Shown one piece after another: positions 1 through 6,227 of a stretch of DNA of 19,641 nucleotides. Source of the DNA: JAGNZR01 sp051648365 (GTDB lineage: Bacteria; Fusobacteriota; Fusobacteriia; Fusobacteriales; Fusobacteriaceae); NCBI GenBank assembly GCA_051648365.1, contig JBOFEZ010000084.1:1-19641 (forward strand), read 5' to 3'. The notes beneath the pieces were generated by a model. The model was given only the letters and a program-made list of their open reading frames with translations. It was not told the DNA's origin and made no database searches. How positions within the stretch are numbered: the first letter of the stretch is position 1; every line of letters begins with the position of its first letter. Made by a program: the position numbers and the translations under genes.

Positions 1-172
1 GTTAAACTGTTTCTAATTAATTTACACCTTTGTTTTACGTCACTGTCTCAATGACGTCTCATTACTGAGAATTTTCTGAACTAATTTAGTTCAAAGATTT
101 ATTAGATTACTTCTCTATTCTGTTGTTAATGTCCTTTTCCTTCGTTCACGCTTTTCGTCGTGGACAAAATAA
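1..172 (-). other. Structured 5' leader of an off-window transcript (possible rRNA operon leader)
   Basis: No protein-coding gene is seen in the first 328 bases. Read on the minus strand, the stretch after the promoter at 173-201 is rich in small hairpins. Bases 78-92 form GAACT-AATTT-AGTTC. Bases 58-69 form CTCA/TGAG closed by a GTAA (GNRA-type) tetraloop in the RNA sense. Bases 37-57 form an 8-bp stem (ACGTCACT against AATGACGT, one G-U pair in the RNA) with a 5-base loop. Bases 131-165 begin and end with GTCC/GGAC. A strong promoter, a structured non-coding leader and no ORF are typical of rRNA or other stable-RNA operons. The mature RNA would lie beyond base 1, so the identity is inference. 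Confidence 0.4.
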
Positions 173-201
173 ATAATATCACAAATATTGTTTCACGTCA
201 A
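173..201 (-). promoter_or_regulatory. Strong sigma70-type promoter firing leftward out of the window
   Basis: On the minus strand the -35 is TTGACG (196-201), the spacer is 17 bases and the -10 is TATTAT (173-178). Start of transcription is expected near base 166. Upstream (about 202-240) lie phased A and T tracts that look like an UP element, as found at rRNA promoters. Confidence 0.6.
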
Positions 202-284
202 TATTATTTTTCTTTTTTTTCAAAAAAAATTACAAATAAAAATTATAACTGGAAAAATCATAAAATATTTATTCAATATAAATT

Positions 285-324
285 AAAATAGACTGGAACC
301 ATTTTGATTTCCAGTCTATTTTTT
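285..324. terminator. Bidirectional intrinsic terminator after the NMO/FabK-like gene
   Basis: A 14-bp perfect stem (285-298 pairing with 309-322, core TAGACTGGAA) has a 10-base loop. U-rich tails are present in both senses, six T on the plus side and four on the minus side. It sits just after the stop codon of the minus-strand gene ending at 329 and insulates it from the promoter at 173-201. Confidence 0.85.
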
Positions 325-328
325 GACA

Positions 329-1270
329 CTATTTAAATATTTTTTTAAAATCATCCATTATTTCTTTAACAGATTTTATAGAATCTATTTTCCAAGCATC
401 TTTTCCAGCAAAGAAAATACCTTCTTCTTTATTTCCCTCGTGACCTTTTACCAATCTCTCATTCACACAAAACGAGTAACTACAATGTTTAAGGCAGTTA
501 ACACAGCTTTTAGGTTTTATATCTTGAGAGTTCTCCAATATTTTTTTTACTGTTGGAGACATTATTGCATTGGCAGGGAGACCAGCACAGCTAACTATTT
601 GGACAATATCCCCCTCTTTTGAGGCTATATACATCTCTTTAAATTCTTGACTAACTTCACATTCTTCAGAAGCTATAAATCGGCTTCCCATCTGTACTCC
701 ATCTGCTCCTAATCCTAGCATTCTTTTGCCATCATCTGTAGTTATTACTCCCCCTGCTCCAAAAACAGGAATCGATACTGCTTTTTTTACTTCTGTGATT
801 ATATCCCAAGAATCCTTTTCAGTCCCAATGTGTCCTCCTGCATTTCCTCCCTCTACAACTATTCCATCAGCTCCTAACTTTTCTGCTAATTTTGCTAATT
901 TAGCTGAAGATACTATAGGAAAAACTTTCACCTCTGTTCCTTTTACCATCTCGTACACATCTCTTGAAAATCCAGCCCCAGTTATTACTATATCTATTCC
1001 TTCTTCAATAGAAGCTTTTACCGCTTCTTTAAATTCGGTGGCAGCAAACATTATGTTTACAGCAAGAGCTCCTCCTTTATTCACAACAAGTTTTTTAGCT
1101 TTTTTTATTTCTGTTTTTAATTCTTCTATAGAAAGGGCAGTTCCAGCTATACACCCTATCCCTCCTTCATTAGCTACTGATGCTGCTAGTCCGCTCATGG
1201 ATGCTTTTATTCCCATTCCGCCTTGAATTATGGGCACTATAATTTCTAAGTCTCCTATTTTTACACTCAT
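329..1270 (-). CDS. FMN-dependent nitronate monooxygenase / FabK-type enoyl-ACP reductase family protein
   Basis: A 313-residue TIM-barrel flavoprotein of the 2-nitropropane dioxygenase (NMO)/FabK family. Family members either oxidise alkyl nitronates or reduce enoyl-ACP in fatty acid synthesis; the sequence alone does not decide which. Visible features are the N-terminal IIQGGMG (residues 14-20), the FMN and active-site loop EGGNAGGHIG with His147, and the phosphate-binding FGAGGV and GADGVQMGSRF segments (about 170-198). A C-terminal cysteine group (C256, C259, C263, C268; pattern CxxCxxxCxxxxC) is absent from classical FabK. I recall similar groups in NMO-annotated proteins of clostridia and fusobacteria; it could bind metal or an Fe-S cluster. 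The start is supported by an AGGAG-type site just upstream. The gene stands alone, with its own promoter at 1347-1374 and terminator at 285-324. Its promoter is overlapped by palindromes, so repression is likely. The family is confident; the substrate is not. Confidence 0.85.
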   Translation of the reverse strand: MSVKIGDLEIIVPIIQGGMGIKASMSGLAASVANEGGIGCIAGTALSIEELKTEIKKAKKLVVNKGGALAVNIMFAATEFKEAVKASIEEGIDIVITGAGFSRDVYEMVKGTEVKVFPIVSSAKLAKLAEKLGADGIVVEGGNAGGHIGTEKDSWDIITEVKKAVSIPVFGAGGVITTDDGKRMLGLGADGVQMGSRFIASEECEVSQEFKEMYIASKEGDIVQIVSCAGLPANAIMSPTVKKILENSQDIKPKSCVNCLKHCSYSFCVNERLVKGHEGNKEEGIFFAGKDAWKIDSIKSVKEIMDDFKKIFK

Positions 1271-1333
1271 CTTCTTCTCCTCTCCTCAATATCAATAAAT
1301 TATCTAATTTAAAGGTGAATATTTCGTTTTAAA

Positions 1334-1363
1334 AATAACGTATGTTATTATAACATTTGTTAT
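1334..1363. promoter_or_regulatory. Tandem palindromic operator over the NMO/FabK-like promoter
   Basis: Two adjacent palindromes of the same type are present: AATAAC-N4-GTTATT at 1334-1349 and ATAAC-N4-GTTAT at 1350-1363. Their centres are 15 bp apart. Together they form a roughly 30-bp inverted repeat with two mismatches per arm. They cover the -10 box and the presumed start of transcription, the classic place for a repressor of the MarR or TetR kind. The regulator itself is not in this window. Confidence 0.6.
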
Positions 1364-1374
1364 TTTTTTTTCAA
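1347..1374 (-). promoter_or_regulatory. Promoter of the NMO/FabK-like gene
   Basis: On the minus strand the -35 is TTGAAA (1369-1374), the spacer is 16 bases and the -10 is a perfect TATAAT (1347-1352). The 5' untranslated region would be about 70 bases. The spacer and -10 lie inside the palindromic operator at 1334-1363. Confidence 0.7.
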
Positions 1375-1472
1375 AGTGTTTTATTTTTTGTATTAACTTT
1401 ATAATAAAAAAAAGAATTACTCTCTTTTCAAAGATCATAACTCTCTTTTCTTTAAACATATATTTGAAAACT

Positions 1473-4400
1473 TTATATTTTACTTATATCAAAAATCTGC
1501 AACTCCATCTCTTGAACATTCTTATCTTGCATCCTTACTATAGCTCCTAAAGTATCCAATGAAGTAAGTATATTCGCTCCGTATTCAATAGCTGTTCTAC
1601 GGATTTTAAATCCTTCTCTCTGCGAATCATTAGCCTTAGTAGGTGTATTTATAACTATATCTATTTCTCTATTCTTTAAAATATCTAAAATATTAGGAGA
1701 AGCCTCATTAAGCTTCCTTACTTCTTGCGATTCTATTCCTTTCTCTCTTAGGAACTCGCATGTTCCTTTCGTAGCCATAAACTTTGCTCCATGAGCTACA
1801 AGTTTCACTGCAAGAGGTAGGAATTCATCTTTATCTTTATCTCTTATAGTAAGTAATATTCTTTTGTCTTTTATGCTAGTTATTCTCCCAGCTCCTTTAA
1901 GCCCTTTATACACTGCCTCTTCTAGAGTATTTCCTATTCCTAGTACCTCTCCTGTAGATCTCATTTCAGGTCCAAGGGATACTTCAACTCTTCCAAGTTT
2001 CTCAGTAGAGAAAACAGGTACCTTTACGGATATAACTTCAGGTTTTCTATAGATTCCTGTTCCAAATCCTAGTTCTGAAAGTTTTTCTCCTAGTATAACT
2101 CTTGTAGCAATCTCAATTACTGGAACTCCCGAAACTTTCGATATATATGGTACAGTTCTTGAAGATCTTGGATTTACCTCTATAACATAAAGTTCATTTT
2201 CATAGGCTATAAACTGGACATTCATCATCCCTTTTACTCCTAGAGCTTTTCCAAGTTTTTTTGTTATCTCTAGTATTTTTTCCTCTGTTCCTTCATAAAG
2301 ATTTTGAGCAGGGTAAATTGTTATTGAATCTCCCGAGTGAATTCCTGCCCTCTCCAAGTGCTCCATAACTCCAGGTATTAGAATATTTTCTCCATCACAT
2401 ATAGCATCTATCTCTACTTCTATACCGTTAAGATATTTGTCTATAAGTACTGGATTTTCTGGATCTCTAATAAAAGAAGCCTCAAGATATTTAACTAAAG
2501 ATTTCTCATCGTGGCAGATTTCCATTCCCTGTCCTCCAAGTACGTAAGATGGTCTTACAAGTACTGGATATCCTAAATCTTCTGCTATTTTTTTTCCTGA
2601 TTCTGCATCCCATACAGCTTTTCCTTTTGGTCTCTTTATATCTAACTTCTCCATCATGGCTTCAAATCTCTCTCTATCTTCCGCCTCATCTATCTTATCA
2701 GGAGATGTTCCAAGTATCTGTATCCCTCTTTTTTCAAGGTCTTTAGCTAGTTTTATAGCTGTCTGTCCTCCGAATTGAAGTATAACTCCTTCTGGTTTCT
2801 CCTTATCAAGTATATTCATAACATCTTCTGTTACAAGAGGTTCAAAATACAATTTGTCAGATGTTGAGAAGTCAGTCGAAACTGTTTCTGGATTATTATT
2901 TATAACTATGCTTTCTATTTTTAATTTTTTAAGTGCTTTAACAGCATGTACAGTACAGTAATCAAACTCTATTCCCTGTCCTATTCTTATAGGTCCTGAT
3001 CCTATTACCGCTACTTTTCTTTTGTCACTTACGACTACCTCATCAAACTTATCATACGTTGAATAAAAGTAAGATGTTTCAGCCTGGAATTCTCCTGCAC
3101 ACGTATCTACCATTTTATAAACTGGAGTTATCCTAAGTTCTTTTCTCTTAGCTTCAATATCTTCTTCGGTTATATTCATAAGCTGAGCTATTCCTTTATC
3201 AGAGAATCCTTTTTTCTTCAGATTTCTTAGAGTCTTTTCGTCTAGATCTTGGAACTTTGTCTTTTTAAGAAGCTCTTCCTGTCTTACTATCCACTCTATT
3301 TTTTCCATGAAGAATTTATCCATTCCTGTTATTTTCTGAAGTTTTTCTTTTATATATCCTCTTCTTAGCATCTCTGCCGCTATAAATATTCTCTCATCAT
3401 CAGGTCTCACAACCTCTCTCTTTAACTCTTCTATAGTAAGTTTTTTAGCATATGGGTGCTCAAGATTATATCTTCCTATCTCTAGTGATCTTATCCCCTT
3501 TAGGAAAGCTGATTCAAAATTATTTCCGATAGCCATTATTTCACCTGTTGCCATCATTTTTGTTCCTAGTCTTCTATCAGCTTTTTTAAATTTATCAAAT
3601 GGCCACTTAGGTATCTTTACTACTATATAATCTAGTGCTGGTTCGAAACATGCAAAAGTTTTTCCTGTTACATCATTCACTATCTCATCCAAATTATAAC
3701 CTAAGGCAATTTTTGAAGCAACTCTTGCTATAGGGTATCCAGTAGCTTTTGAAGCTAAGGCTGAAGATCTTGAAACTCTAGGATTTATCTCTATAATAGC
3801 ATATTCAAAAGATTTAGGATTCAGTGCAAATTGAACGTTACATCCTCCAACTACACCTATCTCATCAATTATTTTTATAGCCGAAGTTCTCAGCATCTGA
3901 TACTCTCTATCCGAAAGTGTCTGTGATGGTGCTACAACTATTGAATCTCCTGTATGTATTCCTACTGGATCGATATTTTCCATATTACATATCGTAATAC
4001 AGTTTCCATTTCCATCTCTTATTACCTCATATTCTATCTCTTTCCAACCGTAGATAGATTTTTCTATAAGAACCTGTCCAACACGGGAAAGGGAAAGACC
4101 CTTAAGAAGTATCTCTTCTAGTTCAGCTTTATTCTGGGCTATTCCTCCTCCACTTCCTCCGAGAGTATATGCCGGTCTTACTACTACTGGATAACCTATC
4201 TCTATTGCAACTCTATATCCCTCTTCTAAAGATTCTACTATACGGCTTTCTATACAAGGTTCCCCTATTTTTTCCATAGCCTCTCTAAAAAGTTCTCTGT
4301 CCTCTCCACGCTTTATAGCTTCGATGGGAGTACCTATAACTTTAACTCCATATTTCTCTAAAATCCCTTTATCACTAAGCTCAACTGCTAGATTAAGAGC

Positions 4401-4679
4401 TGTCTGACCTCCCATTCCTGCAAGAATTGAATCGGGTCTCTCTTTCTCTATAATTTTTTCTACAAATTCAAGAGTTATTGGCTCAAGATATATTCTATCC
4501 GCCACTGTTGTATCTGTCATAATTGATGCTGGATTACTGTTTATAAGAACAACCTCTATTCCCTCATTTTTAAGGGTTTCACATGCCTGGGTTCCAGAGT
4601 AATCAAACTCTGCTGCTTGACCTATAACTATAGGCCCTGATCCTATTATTAAACATTTTTTTATGTTCTTATCTAACAT
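1473..4679 (-). CDS. carB: Carbamoyl-phosphate synthase, large subunit
   Basis: The 1068-residue large chain makes carbamoyl phosphate from bicarbonate, two ATP and ammonia channelled from CarA; it feeds pyrimidine and arginine synthesis. The N-terminal ATP-grasp half starts at IGSGPIVIGQAAEFDYSG and has the glycine loop GGSGGGIA near residue 170. A helical oligomerisation region follows (about 400-545). The second half starts at VIGSGPIRIGQGIEFDY, with its own ATP-grasp loop (GGQGMEI). A C-terminal MGS-like allosteric domain spans about the last 130 residues, where UMP acts in known enzymes. Length matches the family. I chose the ATG at 4679 because a GGAGG lies 5 bases upstream and the protein then starts like other CarB; a frame-open ATG at 4694 would add five atypical residues and has no good site. 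The start overlaps the carA end by 11 bases, implying translational coupling. No convincing terminator follows the stop. Confidence 0.97.
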   Translation of the reverse strand: MLDKNIKKCLIIGSGPIVIGQAAEFDYSGTQACETLKNEGIEVVLINSNPASIMTDTTVADRIYLEPITLEFVEKIIEKERPDSILAGMGGQTALNLAVELSDKGILEKYGVKVIGTPIEAIKRGEDRELFREAMEKIGEPCIESRIVESLEEGYRVAIEIGYPVVVRPAYTLGGSGGGIAQNKAELEEILLKGLSLSRVGQVLIEKSIYGWKEIEYEVIRDGNGNCITICNMENIDPVGIHTGDSIVVAPSQTLSDREYQMLRTSAIKIIDEIGVVGGCNVQFALNPKSFEYAIIEINPRVSRSSALASKATGYPIARVASKIALGYNLDEIVNDVTGKTFACFEPALDYIVVKIPKWPFDKFKKADRRLGTKMMATGEIMAIGNNFESAFLKGIRSLEIGRYNLEHPYAKKLTIEELKREVVRPDDERIFIAAEMLRRGYIKEKLQKITGMDKFFMEKIEWIVRQEELLKKTKFQDLDEKTLRNLKKKGFSDKGIAQLMNITEEDIEAKRKELRITPVYKMVDTCAGEFQAETSYFYSTYDKFDEVVVSDKRKVAVIGSGPIRIGQGIEFDYCTVHAVKALKKLKIESIVINNNPETVSTDFSTSDKLYFEPLVTEDVMNILDKEKPEGVILQFGGQTAIKLAKDLEKRGIQILGTSPDKIDEAEDRERFEAMMEKLDIKRPKGKAVWDAESGKKIAEDLGYPVLVRPSYVLGGQGMEICHDEKSLVKYLEASFIRDPENPVLIDKYLNGIEVEIDAICDGENILIPGVMEHLERAGIHSGDSITIYPAQNLYEGTEEKILEITKKLGKALGVKGMMNVQFIAYENELYVIEVNPRSSRTVPYISKVSGVPVIEIATRVILGEKLSELGFGTGIYRKPEVISVKVPVFSTEKLGRVEVSLGPEMRSTGEVLGIGNTLEEAVYKGLKGAGRITSIKDKRILLTIRDKDKDEFLPLAVKLVAHGAKFMATKGTCEFLREKGIESQEVRKLNEASPNILDILKNREIDIVINTPTKANDSQREGFKIRRTAIEYGANILTSLDTLGAIVRMQDKNVQEMELQIFDISKI

Positions 4680-5736
4680 TTTTTCCTCCTTCAATTGTCT
4701 TCATAAAATCATCAAAAAGATAGTTGTTGTCCTGAGGTCCTGGCCATGCTTCAGGGTGATATTGAACACACATTATATGAAGTTCATCACTCTTCATTCC
4801 CTCGTTGGAACCATCATTTATATTTACGTGAGATTCTCTCATCGCTTCTGGCATTTTATCCACTATATATCCATGATTTTGAGATGTTATATAGATTCTG
4901 TTTCTATCTAGATCTTTAACCGGATGGTTTCCGCCCCTATGTCCGTATTTCAGTTTCTTTGTAGATCCTCCAAGAGCCCATGCTAGGAGCTGGTGTCCCA
5001 AACAGATTCCTACTATTGGAAGCTTTCCTACCATTTTCTTTATCTCATTTACAACTCCAGTAAGTTCTGCAGGATCCCCTGGTCCATTACTTAAAAATAT
5101 TCCGTCCAAATTGTGACTCATCATCTCTTCTGCTGTTGCATTCCAAGGGAAAACAATCATATGGCATCCTCTAGCTTCAAAATTTCTAAGAATGTTATTT
5201 TTTATTCCAAAATCCATGACTCCCAATCTAATTCCTTCTCCTGGAATCTCATGCACTTCTTTTGTACTAACTATCGATACTGCGTCAGTATTTGAGAATC
5301 CCTCAAACATCTCTTTTATCTCTTTTTGAGTCAAATCTTCCGCTGTTATGATGGCCTTCATTGACCCATTTTCTCTTATTATTTTTGTTAGATGTCTAGT
5401 GTCTAAACCTTTAAACCCAACTGTATTGTGCTGTTTAAGGAACCCATCCAAAGTCATTTCACATCTGAAGTTATTCGGAAGTTTTGCATCCTCTTTTATA
5501 ATTAGAGCTCTAACTTTTACGGAATCTGATTCCAAATCCTCGAGGTTTACTCCATAGTTTCCTATCATCGGATATGTCATAACTACCATCTGCCCATAGT
5601 AAGATGGATCTGTAAGAAGTTCTTGGTAACCCGTCATACCTGTATTGAAAACAAGCTCACCTACACATCTTTCTCCTCCGCCAAATATTTTGCCCTCAAA
5701 AACCATTCCATTTTCTAAAATCAGTTTTCCTTTCAT
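4669..5736 (-). CDS. carA: Carbamoyl-phosphate synthase, small (glutaminase) subunit
   Basis: The 355-residue CarA hydrolyses glutamine and passes ammonia to CarB. An N-terminal CPSase small-chain domain (about 1-150, with NTGMTGYQELLTDPSY at 31-46) is followed by a class I glutamine amidotransferase domain. The nucleophile Cys245 lies in GICLGHQ, and the partner residues His327 and Glu329 lie in QYHPEAWPGP. Most homologues read HPEASPGP; the Trp is a minor variant. The ATG at 5736 has GGAGG 4 bases upstream. It is the first gene of carA-carB and is transcribed divergently from the pyr operon. Just before it lies a translated leader with an embedded terminator (5745-5885), so expression is very probably controlled by attenuation. 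Confidence 0.97.
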   Translation of the reverse strand: MKGKLILENGMVFEGKIFGGGERCVGELVFNTGMTGYQELLTDPSYYGQMVVMTYPMIGNYGVNLEDLESDSVKVRALIIKEDAKLPNNFRCEMTLDGFLKQHNTVGFKGLDTRHLTKIIRENGSMKAIITAEDLTQKEIKEMFEGFSNTDAVSIVSTKEVHEIPGEGIRLGVMDFGIKNNILRNFEARGCHMIVFPWNATAEEMMSHNLDGIFLSNGPGDPAELTGVVNEIKKMVGKLPIVGICLGHQLLAWALGGSTKKLKYGHRGGNHPVKDLDRNRIYITSQNHGYIVDKMPEAMRESHVNINDGSNEGMKSDELHIMCVQYHPEAWPGPQDNNYLFDDFMKTIEGGKNVR

Positions 5737-5744
5737 AGTTCCTC

Positions 5745-5885
5745 CTATTTTTTCTCAAAAAAAAAGGTATAGCAGACAGCTATACCAAAATTATTGGAAA
5801 TATAATATATTTTAAAGGGAATAATAGAAATAATTAGATCAGAAGATATTTTTATTCCTGCTTTTACCAGATTCTTCAACCTCAT
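5745..5885 (-). CDS. carA leader peptide (PyrL-like attenuator peptide, 46 residues)
   Basis: A short gene with ATG at 5885 and a strong GGGAGG ribosome-binding site 7 bases upstream (5893-5898). It encodes MRLKNLVKAGIKISSDLIIS, then a segment rich in Ile, Tyr, Phe and Asn, ending FFFEKK. Its reading frame runs through both arms and the T-tract of the terminator at 5757-5786. It stops (TAG, 5745-5747) directly against the GGAGG of carA, leaving 8 bases before the carA ATG. The E. coli pyrBI leader has the same plan: a 44-residue PyrL peptide read through the attenuator and ending just before pyrB. The peptide itself is probably only a by-product; the act of translating it would prevent the terminator hairpin from folding. 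Coding is inferred from the start site, frame and position. Confidence 0.7.
   Translation of the reverse strand: MRLKNLVKAGIKISSDLIISIIPFKIYYISNNFGIAVCYTFFFEKK
5757..5786 (-). terminator. carA attenuator (intrinsic terminator in the leader)
   Basis: On the minus strand GGTATAGC-TGTCT-GCTATACC (5766-5786) is followed by nine T (5757-5765) and lies 20 bases before the carA start. The promoter is upstream of it, so transcription of carAB must pass through this terminator. That makes it an attenuator rather than an end-of-operon signal. Confidence 0.8.
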
Positions 5886-5918
5886 CTCTCTACCTCCCTT
5901 TTTTATGTTCTAAGGGGT

Positions 5919-5947
5919 AGTATACTCAAATTTTAGATTCCTGTCAA
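5919..5947 (-). promoter_or_regulatory. carAB promoter
   Basis: On the minus strand the -35 is a perfect TTGACA (5942-5947), the spacer is 17 bases and the -10 is TATACT (5919-5924). Transcription should start near 5912, giving a leader of about 175 bases containing the leader peptide gene and attenuator. Confidence 0.8.
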
Positions 5948-5959
5948 TTCTTTTTTTGA

Positions 5960-5981
5960 GAAAATTTTTAAAGAAATTTTC
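5960..5981. promoter_or_regulatory. Inverted repeat midway between the divergent car and pyr promoters
   Basis: GAAAATTT-N6-AAATTTTC has perfect 8-bp arms, centred at about 5970.5. This is almost exactly halfway between the carA -35 (5942-5947) and the pyrB -35 (5993-5998). It could be a shared operator or simply paired A/T tracts acting as UP elements for both promoters. The AT-rich background makes chance occurrence quite possible. Confidence 0.35.
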
Positions 5982-5992
5982 CAAAAATTCTA

Positions 5993-6021
5993 TTGCTATT
6001 TTTCCCATGCCATGTTATACT
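5993..6021 (+). promoter_or_regulatory. pyr operon promoter
   Basis: The -35 is TTGCTA (5993-5998), the spacer is 17 bases and the -10 is TATACT (6016-6021), preceded by TGT, making an extended -10. The expected start of transcription is near 6028, giving a leader of about 200 bases before pyrB. Confidence 0.75.
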
Positions 6022-6057
6022 CGTCAAAGTATAAAAAATTTTGTGGGAGATGAAAAC

Positions 6058-6159
6058 ATGCTAAAAAAATACAAAATCAAGAAAAAAATATTCATCTCTT
6101 CCCAATATTGTCTATTCAATTTATTAAATTTCAATTTTATATATAACATTATCTGGTGA
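6058..6159 (+). CDS. pyrB leader peptide (attenuator peptide, 33 residues)
   Basis: The ATG at 6058 is preceded by GGGAG 8 bases upstream (6045-6049). The frame encodes MLKKYKIKKKIFISSQYCLF and then an Asn/Phe/Ile-rich tail ending in Trp. The stop codon TGA (6157-6159) lies within the first bases of the 5' arm of the terminator at 6155-6204. A ribosome reaching the stop would cover that arm and block hairpin formation. The coding RNA is U/A-rich, which suits UTP-sensitive pausing of RNA polymerase. The geometry resembles the E. coli pyrE attenuator, where translation ends at the edge of the terminator. An upstream in-frame ATG at 5956 would start before the promoter, so it is not used. Confidence 0.65.
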   Translation: MLKKYKIKKKIFISSQYCLFNLLNFNFIYNIIW

Positions 6160-6204
6160 TAACAATTCCGAATTTATTTTGGAGTTGTTGTCACCATTTT
6201 TTTT
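6155..6204 (+). terminator. pyrB attenuator (intrinsic terminator in the leader)
   Basis: A 15-bp stem pairs GGTGATAACAATTCC (6155-6169) with GGAGTTGTTGTCACC (6181-6195), including two G-U pairs. The loop is 11 bases and eight T follow (6197-6204). It lies between the promoter at 5993-6021 and the pyrB start at 6228, so it must be passed for the operon to be expressed. Confidence 0.85.
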
Positions 6205-6227
6205 AGCCAAAATCCTAAGGAGGAACC

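Noticed and set aside
726..1226. A 166-codon plus-strand open frame opposite the NMO/FabK-like gene
   Set aside because: It is antisense to a clearly conserved protein, has no ribosome-binding site, and its Pro/Ser/Thr-rich product is a mirror of the sense codons.
5890..5921. Inverted repeat (CTACC...GGTAG with CCTT/AAGG) near the carA leader ribosome-binding site
   Set aside because: It looked like a hairpin hiding the ribosome-binding site, but half of it overlaps the -10 box and would mostly not be transcribed. It also needs a 2-base bulge.
5956..6159. A 67-codon reading of the pyrB leader ORF starting at 5956
   Set aside because: The upstream start lies before the promoter at 5993-6021 and has no ribosome-binding site. 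The ATG at 6058 with GGGAG is the plausible start.
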